A DNA stretch of 7,407 bases from JBJXFK01 sp046155505 (GTDB lineage Bacteria; Planctomycetota; Phycisphaerae; UBA1845; Fen-1342), in the NCBI GenBank assembly GCA_046155505.1, contig JBJXFK010000044.1, positions 1 through 7,407 of the forward strand, in the 5' to 3' direction. Positions 1 to 5,265 of the stretch are shown piece by piece. Position 1 is the first letter of the stretch. Each line of letters starts with the position of its first letter. The position numbers and the translations under genes are program-made. The notes beneath the pieces were generated by a model. That model did no database searches. It was not told the origin of the DNA and was given only the letters and a program-made list of their open reading frames with translations.

Positions 1-189
1 AAGCAGCTCGAAAAGCTGATCACCGATCACTACGAGACGACGATGGACATCCGCTACGCCGCGGCCCGCGGCTGGGTGGACGCGATCATCGACCCGGCGG
101 ACACGCGGCGGGTGCTGAGCGTTGCGCTGGAGGCGGTGGCGTTTGTGGGCGATTTGCCGGAGTTCAAGGTTGGGGTGATGCAGGTGTAG
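1..189 (+). CDS. Acyl-CoA carboxylase, carboxyltransferase subunit (C-terminal end only)
   Basis: Frame 1 is open from the window edge to a TAG at 187-189, giving 62 residues of a C-terminus. It includes AAARGWVDAIIDPADTRRVL and ends in EFKVGVMQV. The 'aaRGwvDaiIdPadTRrvL' stretch is the typical tail of the biotin-dependent carboxyltransferase (crotonase-fold) subunit of propionyl-/acetyl-/methylcrotonyl-CoA carboxylases and related decarboxylases. That subunit moves the carboxyl group from carboxybiotin to an acyl-CoA in the cytoplasm. The start, the catalytic core and any biotin-carboxylase partner lie outside the window, so the substrate cannot be named. The toxin-like gene begins only about 20 bases later on the same strand and could be read from the same transcript. 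The family call is fairly sure; the substrate is unknown. Confidence 0.75.
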   Translation, partial: KQLEKLITDHYETTMDIRYAAARGWVDAIIDPADTRRVLSVALEAVAFVGDLPEFKVGVMQV

Positions 190-207
190 CGTATTCAGGC
201 CGGAGAT

Positions 208-660
208 GTGCAATTGAATTCGGTCTACTTGGACATGTGCTGCCTGAAGCGTCCGTTCGACGATCAGTCGCAACCGCGCATCGCGCTGGAAACGGCGGCG
301 GTTCAATGGTTGTTGGACGCAATTCGATTGGGTCGATTGCGAACAGTCGTTTCGCCGGCGCATCTTTCTGAGAATGCGCGGAATACGAACAGCATGCGGC
401 GCGACGCCGTTGGCGAATGGCTGCATGGCGCGCCGCTCGTCGAGCGACCGGGTGGTCCGACGGCTCGTTACGCGAGGAGTCTTGCAGGCCTCGGCATTTC
501 GACGCTTGACGCGGTGCATTTGGCGTGGGCCGCGACGGGCCGATGCAGCGCCTTCCTCACGGTCGACGAGCGATTGCTTCGAAAGTGCGAGCGAATGAAG
601 AACCTACTCAGAATTTCGGTCATGAATCCGGTAGACTATGTGCGTCGAGGTGAGGCATGA
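208..660 (+). CDS. PIN-domain nuclease, VapC-like toxin of a toxin-antitoxin pair
   Basis: A protein of about 150 residues, the size of a single PIN domain. Numbered from the GTG at 208, the four acidic positions expected of a PIN metal site are visible: D9 in VYLDMCCLKRPFDDQSQ, E55 in HLSEN, D101 in STLDAVHLA and D120 in FLTVDERLL. The YLDxCCxxRPFDDQSQxRIxLE opening marks a recognisable subfamily of PIN proteins usually annotated as VapC-like. Known PIN toxins are Mg-dependent RNases that cleave tRNA or rRNA; the target here cannot be told. The start is uncertain. GTG 208 lies only 2 bases after GGAG (202-205), whereas an in-frame TTG at 214 has an ideal 8-base spacing and would give MNSVYLD, a more usual PIN N-terminus. 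The stop overlaps the next gene by 4 bases (ATGA), so the two are almost certainly co-translated. The toxin role is inferred from family and pairing. Confidence 0.8.
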   Translation: MQLNSVYLDMCCLKRPFDDQSQPRIALETAAVQWLLDAIRLGRLRTVVSPAHLSENARNTNSMRRDAVGEWLHGAPLVERPGGPTARYARSLAGLGISTLDAVHLAWAATGRCSAFLTVDERLLRKCERMKNLLRISVMNPVDYVRRGEA

Positions 661-929
661 ACGCAATTCACAATCTCGCCGAGCTGCGCAGCGTCGCGTT
701 CAACGTGCTCGTGCGCGAGCTCGGATATGCGAATGCGGTTCGATTCATGCTGCAATACGAACGCGGCGACGGCGACTATTCGCGCGACCGCACGAAACTA
801 CTGCCGGCGCTATCGGTCGACGACTGGATCACGGACGGTACACGCCACGTCGCCAACGCGAAGAAGTCCGTCGTCGCAAAGAGCGGGATTGCGCGAAAGC
901 GCGGAGCCTCGAAGCGGCGGAGCGCGTAG
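657..929 (+). CDS. Small basic partner of the PIN protein, probable antitoxin
   Basis: A 90-residue protein whose ATG overlaps the TGA of the PIN gene. AGG at 648-650 supports this start with 6-base spacing. The middle reads LVRELGYANAVRFMLQYERGDGDYSRDRTKLL followed by LSVDDWI. I recognise this LG..vRF..Q...G.GDYs.dR pattern, from memory, as that of small proteins encoded beside PIN proteins of the YLDxCCxxRPFDD type. The C-terminal 25 residues are very rich in Lys and Arg (NAKKSVVAKSG..RKRGASKRRSA), which could bind nucleic acid or the toxin. No AbrB, MazE or ribbon-helix-helix signature is evident at the N-terminus. Its likely job is to neutralise the nuclease and perhaps autoregulate the operon. 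Most VapBC loci put the antitoxin first; here it is second. The antitoxin role is inferred from pairing. Confidence 0.65.
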   Translation: MNAIHNLAELRSVAFNVLVRELGYANAVRFMLQYERGDGDYSRDRTKLLPALSVDDWITDGTRHVANAKKSVVAKSGIARKRGASKRRSA

Positions 930-959
930 CGCGGCCTGCGGGCACCGAGGAGCCGGCCT

Positions 960-1322
960 ATGCAGACGTTTCTCTCAACGCTTGGACTCGTGGCTGCAGT
1001 TTGCATTGGCATCGCATTTCTCGCGACGTTTTTCACGATGGGCGGCTGGATCGTGCGCGGCATTTCGTCCATCGCGTCGCCCCCGGCGGCGGGGTTCATC
1101 AAGTCCGGCACGCGCGTTCGCGTCCACACGGGAAGCACGAAGGCGATAGAAAATGTCGTCTTTCAGGGTTTTGTCCCGAACTCCTCCTCATCGTGTTCGC
1201 CGATGCCGTATGAGTTCGCAGGCATGCTCGTTTTGCAGCACGATTCGGGCCGCCGAATCCTGCTGAAATCAAAGAACGTGCAAATGATCGAAGAGGTCGC
1301 CGACGACAAACCGCCAGGTTAG
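960..1322 (+). CDS. Small single-span membrane protein, function unknown
   Basis: 120 residues, preceded by GAGGAG at 947-952 with 7-base spacing, one of the best ribosome binding sites in the window. Residues about 6-32 (LGLVAAVCIGIAFLATFF..) form a hydrophobic helix, either a signal anchor or an uncleaved signal. The rest is soluble and alternates short beta-like stretches: TRVRVHTGS, ENVVFQGF, GMLVLQHDSG, RRILLKSKNVQMIEEV. This resembles a small beta-barrel tethered to the membrane, but I do not recognise the family. It lies 30 bases after the antitoxin-like gene and may share its transcript, although the strong own SD and the membrane location suggest a separate role. An antisense frame overlaps it; this frame is preferred because of the SD and the clear membrane segment. 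Confidence 0.6.
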   Translation: MQTFLSTLGLVAAVCIGIAFLATFFTMGGWIVRGISSIASPPAAGFIKSGTRVRVHTGSTKAIENVVFQGFVPNSSSSCSPMPYEFAGMLVLQHDSGRRILLKSKNVQMIEEVADDKPPG

Positions 1323-1457
1323 CACGACCTCGCGGACGCGCTGAAAAGTCGCAAGTTTGACGATCGGCAGCGTGGTGATCAATGATTGCGCGCTCGGCGC
1401 GATCGCCGGCGGTAATCAGCATGAACTCCAGCGCCCAGCAGTTCACCGCCATCCCGC
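1323..1457. other. Intergenic region between convergent genes, no convincing gene
   Basis: This 135-base gap separates the membrane protein gene (+) from the end of the hydrolase gene (-). I see no T-tailed terminator; there is only a weak CGCGC-TCG-GCGCG hairpin without a T run. A minus-strand ATG at 1461 overlaps the hydrolase TGA in an ATGA and opens a frame beginning MSGMAVNCWALEFMLITAGD. It soon loses coding character and runs antisense into the + gene, so it is treated here as unproven. Confidence 0.4.
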
Positions 1458-2123
1458 TCATCCCAGCTCCGACCGCAGCACCTGATTGATCCGCTTGATC
1501 CGCCCGATCGTCTCCGGCGGGCCGTGGCCGCTGTAGACCATCGTGTCACCCGGCAGCGTCAGCAGATTGCGGCGAATGTTGTCGATCAAGTTGCGGCGAT
1601 TGCTATGCGGAAAATCGTAGCGGCCGATGCTCTCGGCAAATAGCGCGTCGCCCGAGATTACGATTTTGTGCGCGGCGCAGTAAAACGCCATGCCGCCCGG
1701 CGAGTGGCCGCGCACGTCGAGCGTCGTCCAGTTCGCACCGGCGAATTCGAGCGTCTCGCCCGCGTCGAGCAATCGGTCGGCGGCCGGCGCGGTGATCGGG
1801 AATCCCATCGCGGCGGACAGGTTCGCCTCGGCGCTCGCCAGCAATTCGGCCTCGTCGCGCGGGCACCAGATGGGCACCGTTGGATAGACGAGCCGCAGCG
1901 GCCGCACGCCGGCGATATGGTCGGCATGGCCGTGGGTAAGTACGATCGCCGTCGGCGTGAGTCGAAGCTCACGGATCGCGGTCGCGAATTCCTGTGGCTG
2001 CGGCGGCAGGCCGGGATCGATGACCCACGCGTCGGGTCGGCCTTCCTGCCAAAGCAGGTAGCCGTTCTCGGCGAACATGGGGTCGTTGAAGCACTGGATT
2101 TGGAGGGTATCGGCTGAAGTCAT
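1458..2123 (-). CDS. Metallo-beta-lactamase-fold hydrolase (glyoxalase II-like)
   Basis: A protein of about 221 residues starting MTSADTLQIQCF. It carries the MBL-fold signature in order: T63-H64-G-H66-A-D68-H69 (THxHxDH), H140 in RGHSPGG, D159 in SGDALF, the GRYDFP motif just after it, and a final SGHGP. These are the ligands of a two-metal (Zn/Fe) site. The SGDxLFxxxxGRxDFP arrangement is typical of short glyoxalase II-type thioester hydrolases (YcbL-like), which lack the long C-terminal glutathione-binding domain. The likely activity is hydrolysis of an acyl-thioester in the cytoplasm; the substrate is not determinable. The open frame extends upstream to 2255, but that would overlap the divergent gene with Arg-rich sequence. 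A second possible start, ATG at 2144, is also open. ATG 2123 lacks an SD but has TATACT 6 bases before it, so the mRNA may be leaderless. Confidence 0.85.
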   Translation of the reverse strand: MTSADTLQIQCFNDPMFAENGYLLWQEGRPDAWVIDPGLPPQPQEFATAIRELRLTPTAIVLTHGHADHIAGVRPLRLVYPTVPIWCPRDEAELLASAEANLSAAMGFPITAPAADRLLDAGETLEFAGANWTTLDVRGHSPGGMAFYCAAHKIVISGDALFAESIGRYDFPHSNRRNLIDNIRRNLLTLPGDTMVYSGHGPPETIGRIKRINQVLRSELG

Positions 2124-2129
2124 TCTCGG

Positions 2130-2135
2130 AGTATA
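2130..2135 (-). promoter_or_regulatory. Candidate -10 element for the MBL hydrolase, leaderless-type
   Basis: On the minus strand TATACT is followed by six bases and then the ATG at 2123. A start of transcription 6-8 bases after a -10 box would fall on or next to the ATG. No convincing -35 hexamer is seen 16-18 bases further upstream and no SD is present, consistent with but not proof of a leaderless transcript. Confidence 0.3.
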
Positions 2136-2171
2136 CGGCGGCATGCCGCGCCGGCTGGTGTCGCCGACGCA

Positions 2172-2177
2172 TAGAAT
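2172..2177 (+). promoter_or_regulatory. Candidate -10 element for the zinc-ribbon membrane protein, leaderless-type
   Basis: TAGAAT lies five bases before the ATG at 2183, and the start has no SD. The geometry mirrors that of the divergent MBL gene. No good -35 hexamer is visible at the usual distance, so this rests on the -10 match and spacing alone. Confidence 0.25.
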
Positions 2178-2182
2178 TCGGC

Positions 2183-2647
2183 ATGCGTCGCAAACTCTGG
2201 AAATTCGCGTACGAGTCCACGTTCTATCTGCCCGGCGTCGATCGCGAGCTGGCACTGCTCGATACGCAGGCCGAGCGCGATCGCGCGCGGTGGCATGTCT
2301 GGCGGCACCTCTTCGCGAGTTGGCGGTACTGGGCGCTATGCATCGTCGTTATCGCGATCATGTTGCCGGCGCTGTGGCTGGCAATGCCGCTGAGCCGCGC
2401 GCTGGCCGCTGCGTTGCAGATGCGGTCGCCCCAGTTCGAGATGATCTTCTTCATCGCATACAGCATGACGCTGGCTGTGGTCTTTGCCATCGGCGGCATG
2501 TGGCCGCTACGCCGGATGGTGCTGCGCGAGTTGCGGCGATACCTGCGTGATCGCGACATCGCGGTATGCCTGGGCTGTGGATACAACTTGCACGGGCTTG
2601 AATCGCCGCGCTGTCCGGAATGCGGCGCAGCGTGCGAGCGGGTGTGA
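2183..2647 (+). CDS. Two-span membrane protein with C-terminal zinc ribbon, function unknown
   Basis: 154 residues. A charged N-terminal part (residues 1-47) is followed by two hydrophobic helices, about 48-70 (WRYWALCIVVIAIMLPALWL) and 87-106 (MIFFIAYSMTLAVVFAIGG). Then comes a basic linker (LRRMVLRELRRYLRDRD) and a C-terminal ribbon with C129-x2-C132 and C144-x2-C147 in the form CLGCGYNLHGL...RCPECG. The four cysteines should bind one zinc. This CGYxLxGL..xRCPECG ribbon is, from general knowledge, widespread at the ends of small membrane proteins in Planctomycetota and related bacteria, but its role is unknown to me. By the positive-inside rule the basic linker suggests the ribbon faces the cytoplasm. 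It is divergent from the MBL gene with only 59 bases between starts, and convergent with the LuxR-type regulator. Confidence 0.75.
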   Translation: MRRKLWKFAYESTFYLPGVDRELALLDTQAERDRARWHVWRHLFASWRYWALCIVVIAIMLPALWLAMPLSRALAAALQMRSPQFEMIFFIAYSMTLAVVFAIGGMWPLRRMVLRELRRYLRDRDIAVCLGCGYNLHGLESPRCPECGAACERV

Positions 2648-2684
2648 TAGCACGGCACTGCGCAACTGACGAGTGTTGTGTCGC

Positions 2685-3338
2685 TCATAGATCGACGATG
2701 CGTTCGCGAATCGCGTAGCGAGCAAGCTCGACGCGATCGCGCACGCCGAGCTTGCGCAGCAGGCTCGTGCGATAGGAATCGGCGGTCTTGTAACTGACGG
2801 TCATGATCGCGGCGGCCTCACGCAGCGTCATGCCGTTGGCGAGCAGGGGGAGCAATTCCGACTCGCGTTTGGACAGGGCGACTTTGCTGTTGCTCGCGGC
2901 GCGGGCGCTCTCCAGTTCGCCGCGCAGGCCGTTGCTGAAGTACGAGCCGACCGCGAGCATGGCGTCGAGCGCGACGCGCAGCTCGGCGACGCCTCCGTCC
3001 TTGACGACATAGCCATCGAGCGGGCATAGCGCCCAGGTACGCAAATGCGGTATTTCGACCAGTCCGCCGATGACAAGCACGCGCGTCTGCCGCCGCAAGC
3101 GAGGAATCATCTGGATCGCGTCGCGAATTTCGTTGCTGGGGCGGTCGGCACAAACGAGCGCGAGGTCGGGGGCCGAGCGCATCGCGTGCCAAACCGCGAC
3201 CGGCGCGAAACCGGCTTCGGAAGCGACTTCGCGTTGAAACTCGTGCAGCAGCAGCAGCTTCCATGCGGCCCGGTCGAGCTCCGTCGGAGCGAGCAGGCAA
3301 ATAGCGCTGGAAGCGTGGCCCGCGGTGGACAATGCCAT
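2685..3338 (-). CDS. NarL/LuxR-type transcription regulator with degenerate receiver domain
   Basis: 217 residues from ATG 3338. The C-terminus (about 155-217) is a clear LuxR/GerE helix-turn-helix: LSKRESELLPLLANGMTLREAA, then VSYKTADSYRTSLLRKLGVRDRVELARYA. Residues 12-130 have the length and late motif of a CheY-like receiver, including GYVVKDGGVAEL with the conserved Lys (K113). However, the N-terminal acidic pair is absent (AICLLAPTELD), and aligning PDLALVCADRP to the usual PDLVLLDLxxP puts Cys63 where the phosphorylated Asp should be. It is therefore probably a phosphorylation-independent regulator, or one sensing something else. No kinase gene is adjacent. GGGAG (3343-3339) abuts the ATG with no spacing, whereas an in-frame TTG two codons later (3332) has 6-base spacing and may be the true start. 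An 18-bp palindrome lies just upstream. Confidence 0.8.
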   Translation of the reverse strand: MALSTAGHASSAICLLAPTELDRAAWKLLLLHEFQREVASEAGFAPVAVWHAMRSAPDLALVCADRPSNEIRDAIQMIPRLRRQTRVLVIGGLVEIPHLRTWALCPLDGYVVKDGGVAELRVALDAMLAVGSYFSNGLRGELESARAASNSKVALSKRESELLPLLANGMTLREAAAIMTVSYKTADSYRTSLLRKLGVRDRVELARYAIRERIVDL

Positions 3339-3348
3339 CTCCCTCAGA

Positions 3349-3366
3349 AATCGCCCCCGGGCGATT
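3349..3366. promoter_or_regulatory. Perfect 8+8 bp palindrome, candidate operator or leader hairpin
   Basis: AATCGCCC-CC-GGGCGATT is a perfect inverted repeat with a 2-bp centre, ending 10 bp upstream of the regulator ATG and 5 bp from its SD. LuxR-type HTH dimers bind dyads of about this size, so autoregulation is plausible. In RNA the same bases could form a 7-bp stem next to the SD and affect translation. The function is inferred from position only. Confidence 0.4.
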
Positions 3367-3674
3367 ACCGGGCGGCAAATACCCTAGCCGTACGGAAGGC
3401 GAATGATAGGGATGCTTTGACGAATAAAGATCAGGCAAACACCTGAGATTCGGAAGAATTGGCGGGATGGGTTGGTGATTGAGCGTGCGTCGAATTGCCG
3501 GACCGTAAGACCGGCGGCGAATGCACAGATTCAACGGGCGCGGGCAGCGCGACGAGCAGAAATGAGATCGCCTCCGCGGGGCCCGCAGCAAATCCCTACA
3601 AACGTGACGGATTAGTGGGAACAATGCCGCGAAGCGCAATGACACAGACAGCGCCGTGCGAACCCAAAATGACC

Positions 3675-3702
3675 GCGGTCGAAGCGAAGCTGCCTCGACC
3701 GC
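3675..3702 (-). terminator. Probable intrinsic terminator after the PDZ protein gene
   Basis: GCGGTCGA (3675-3682) and TCGACCGC (3695-3702) form a perfect 8-bp stem. The 12-base interval can add a further AGC/GCT 3-bp stem closed by a triloop, with a 3-nt bulge. On the minus strand the stem is followed after four bases (GGTC) by ATTTT. It lies about 40 bases beyond the PDZ gene stop. The T tract is short, so termination may be partial. A second CTCGACCGC at 3733-3741 could compete for pairing with the left arm. Confidence 0.45.
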
Positions 3703-3742
3703 CATTTGCGTCGTGCGTTTCAACTAACGCGGCTCGACCGCG

Positions 3743-5062
3743 CTACGGAACGTCCGGCGTCGCTGGCGCTTCAGGCACCGACAACTCGAATTCCTTGAAA
3801 AGCTCGGGTTCCTCGCGCTCAAACTGTTCGCGATTCTGGAACCGATACGTGCGCGTCTGGCCGTTCTCGACGATCGCGACGCGGATCGAGCCATCTTCGC
3901 TGATCTCGATTGCACGGCTGACGCTGATGCCGCTGCCTGATCCGGATGTCGAATCCTTGCGCAATGACCGCATGCGCCGCGGTGCGTCGGTCGTGCTCTT
4001 GCGAGCTTCGTCCATCTGCGCACGTGCGTCCTCGAGGAGTTTCTGAATGCGCTCCTGGAAGTCGCGCTGCAACACGTCGAGGTCTTTGAGCTCGGGCGGC
4101 ACCGTGATCATCGGTCGCGCGCGATAACCGGAATAGCGCCGATACGCCTCATACGCCTCGTTGTCTTGCTGCTTGAGCTGATCGACCGATTCGTATTCGA
4201 CCTCGGTCTTATTTCCGCCGGTGGTTTCGCGCAACACGCGGATTCGCCCGTCCTGCTCGCGCTGGATCGAAAGGGCCGCGCCGTCGCGGAACGTCTTGAT
4301 ATTCATTTCGAACTTCTCGTCGGCGTCGCCGCCGTCGGGGAAGAAGAACATGTTTCCGTCGGGGTCGGCCGGGTCGACCTGAATCCGCATGCGGAACGGC
4401 TCGGCCTGCGAATCTTTCCAGGTGTTCATCCACGACTGCCACTTCTGCGAACCGATGTCGCCCAGGCGGTCACGAATGTCCTGCGGCAACGAGCCCAGCC
4501 GGCCCAGCGGCTCGAACACCCAGTTGCCGGTCGCATCGCGTTTGAGGCTGTGGCCAAAGTAGCGCACGTCGGCGCTGCCGCCATCGTCCTGCGGCTCGTC
4601 GAATTTGAAGTCCGGCGTATCGACGGGGCGCGCCGCAGGGGTGATGCGGATCGTCTCTTCTTTTCCGCCGCGAATGACCTTCAGCACCGCCGTTCCGCCG
4701 GCACCAATTTCGGTAAGCGTCGCGCCAAGCGAATCCATGTCCGGTACGGCCTTGCCGTTGAGCGAGCGCAACACGTCGTAGCGCTGCAAGCCGGCGAGAT
4801 CGGCCGGGCTGCCCTTGGCGATGTTGACGATCATCAATCCGTCCGCGCCGACGTGGGCGGCGAGCGCCTCGGGCACGGGCGCGAGCCGCACGCCGATCCA
4901 AACGGTCGGGGTCGGTGCATCACTCGAAGTAACCACCACGCCCGCGGCGATCGGAACTTCAGTGCCACTCGTCGTGCGCCATGTGCCGTCGGCCAGCGCG
5001 ACACACGCGCTCGCGGCGCAGGTGCCCAGCAAACCAAGGATCAGTGTGCGATTCCGTTTCAT
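3743..5062 (-). CDS. Exported PDZ-domain protein, probable envelope-stress partner
   Basis: 439 residues from ATG 5062, chosen because GAGGA (5075-5071) sits 8 bases upstream; the GTG at 5086 in the same frame has no SD. The N-terminus MKRNRTLILGLLGTCAASACVALADG is a signal peptide with likely cleavage after ALA (residue 24). Residues about 53-140 are a PDZ domain: VWIGVRLAPV at the carboxylate-binding loop, then GLMIVNIAKGSPADLAGLQRYDVLRSLNGKAV and AVLKVIRGGKEETIRI. No trypsin-like or other protease domain is present, unlike DegS/DegP. Residues about 150-400 are charged and repeat-like, with two DGxIRV stretches and a probable coiled coil near PPELKDLDVLQRDFQERIQKL. It probably works as a periplasmic peptide-binding or scaffold protein. 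It lies downstream of the sigma/anti-sigma pair after a 203-base gap. The signalling link is inferred from position. Confidence 0.75.
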   Translation of the reverse strand: MKRNRTLILGLLGTCAASACVALADGTWRTTSGTEVPIAAGVVVTSSDAPTPTVWIGVRLAPVPEALAAHVGADGLMIVNIAKGSPADLAGLQRYDVLRSLNGKAVPDMDSLGATLTEIGAGGTAVLKVIRGGKEETIRITPAARPVDTPDFKFDEPQDDGGSADVRYFGHSLKRDATGNWVFEPLGRLGSLPQDIRDRLGDIGSQKWQSWMNTWKDSQAEPFRMRIQVDPADPDGNMFFFPDGGDADEKFEMNIKTFRDGAALSIQREQDGRIRVLRETTGGNKTEVEYESVDQLKQQDNEAYEAYRRYSGYRARPMITVPPELKDLDVLQRDFQERIQKLLEDARAQMDEARKSTTDAPRRMRSLRKDSTSGSGSGISVSRAIEISEDGSIRVAIVENGQTRTYRFQNREQFEREEPELFKEFELSVPEAPATPDVP

Positions 5063-5120
5063 GATTCGATTCCTCAACATTCGCACCGAACAATTTTCCC
5101 AGAATGAACTGCAAATTCGG

Positions 5121-5156
5121 CGTCGCCAATCGCGTCACCAATCGCGTCGCCAAAGA
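5121..5156. repeat. Three 12-bp tandem repeats upstream of the PDZ gene
   Basis: CGTCGCCAATCG, CGTCACCAATCG and CGTCGCCAAAGA follow one another without a gap. The first two differ at one position; the third diverges in its last three bases. They lie 59-94 bases before the PDZ start codon, inside the likely 5' leader. They could be protein-binding sites about one helical turn apart or a slippage product. Confidence 0.7.
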
Positions 5157-5168
5157 TACAGACCGATC

Positions 5169-5187
5169 GACCGGCGGTGCTCCGGTC
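5169..5187 (-). promoter_or_regulatory. Leader hairpin upstream of the PDZ gene
   Basis: GACCGG (5169-5174) and CCGGTC (5182-5187) form a 6-bp GC-rich stem with a 7-base loop. It would sit almost at the 5' end of a transcript from the promoter proposed just upstream. No T run follows on the minus strand, so it is not a typical terminator. It may protect the mRNA end or be fortuitous. Confidence 0.25.
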
Positions 5188-5195
5188 ACAATCGG

Positions 5196-5223
5196 ATTTT
5201 AGAACGTTGCGGCGTTCGGCCAA
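5196..5223 (-). promoter_or_regulatory. Candidate sigma-70-type promoter for the PDZ gene
   Basis: On the minus strand TTGGCC (5223-5218, four of six matches to TTGACA) is separated by 16 bases from TAAAAT (5201-5196, five of six matches to TATAAT). Transcription would begin near 5189, leaving a leader of roughly 125 bases that contains the hairpin and the 12-bp repeats. This would let the PDZ gene be expressed apart from the sigma/anti-sigma genes. Prediction by eye only. Confidence 0.4.
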
Positions 5224-5265
5224 GTGTGCGGCGCGTGCCGCGGATATGCGAATTTTCTCGGCCGG

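Larger units (their letters stand above)
3339..3742. other. About 400-base gene-poor region upstream of the regulator
   Basis: No frame here shows a recognisable protein. The long minus-strand frame covering it is an out-of-frame shadow of the regulator gene with Arg-rich sequence. Supported contents are the palindrome at 3349-3366, an imperfect inverted repeat CCCTA (3382-3386) / TAGGG (3407-3411), and the terminator-like hairpin at 3675-3702. The stretch 3440-3660 shows nothing I can identify. The region should carry the regulator's promoter, but no convincing -35/-10 pair was found. Confidence 0.5.

Noticed and set aside
638..1213. Plus-strand frame of 191 codons spanning the antitoxin and membrane protein genes
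   Set aside because: Arg- and His-rich product without motifs. It conflicts with two frames that have SDs, a 4-bp overlap with the toxin gene and a membrane helix.
2648..2684. Terminator between the convergent zinc-ribbon and regulator genes
   Set aside because: Only 3-4 bp stems can be drawn and there is no T tract on either strand.
3379..3413. NarL-type heptamer sites from the CCCTA/TAGGG inverted repeat
   Set aside because: The half-sites do not fit the NarL heptamer consensus, and the 20-bp spacing does not match known 7-2-7 arrangements. It is kept only as an imperfect inverted repeat.
2818..3723. Long minus-strand open frame (about 300 codons) upstream of and overlapping the regulator
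   Set aside because: It is out of frame with the clear LuxR-type gene, very rich in Arg and Pro with no domain, and its unique part shows no family features. It is typical of a GC-rich shadow frame.
4166..5107. Plus-strand open frame of about 313 codons antisense to the PDZ gene
   Set aside because: The opposite strand encodes a signal peptide and PDZ domain with an SD. This frame has no recognisable motif and has the composition of a reverse-complement shadow.
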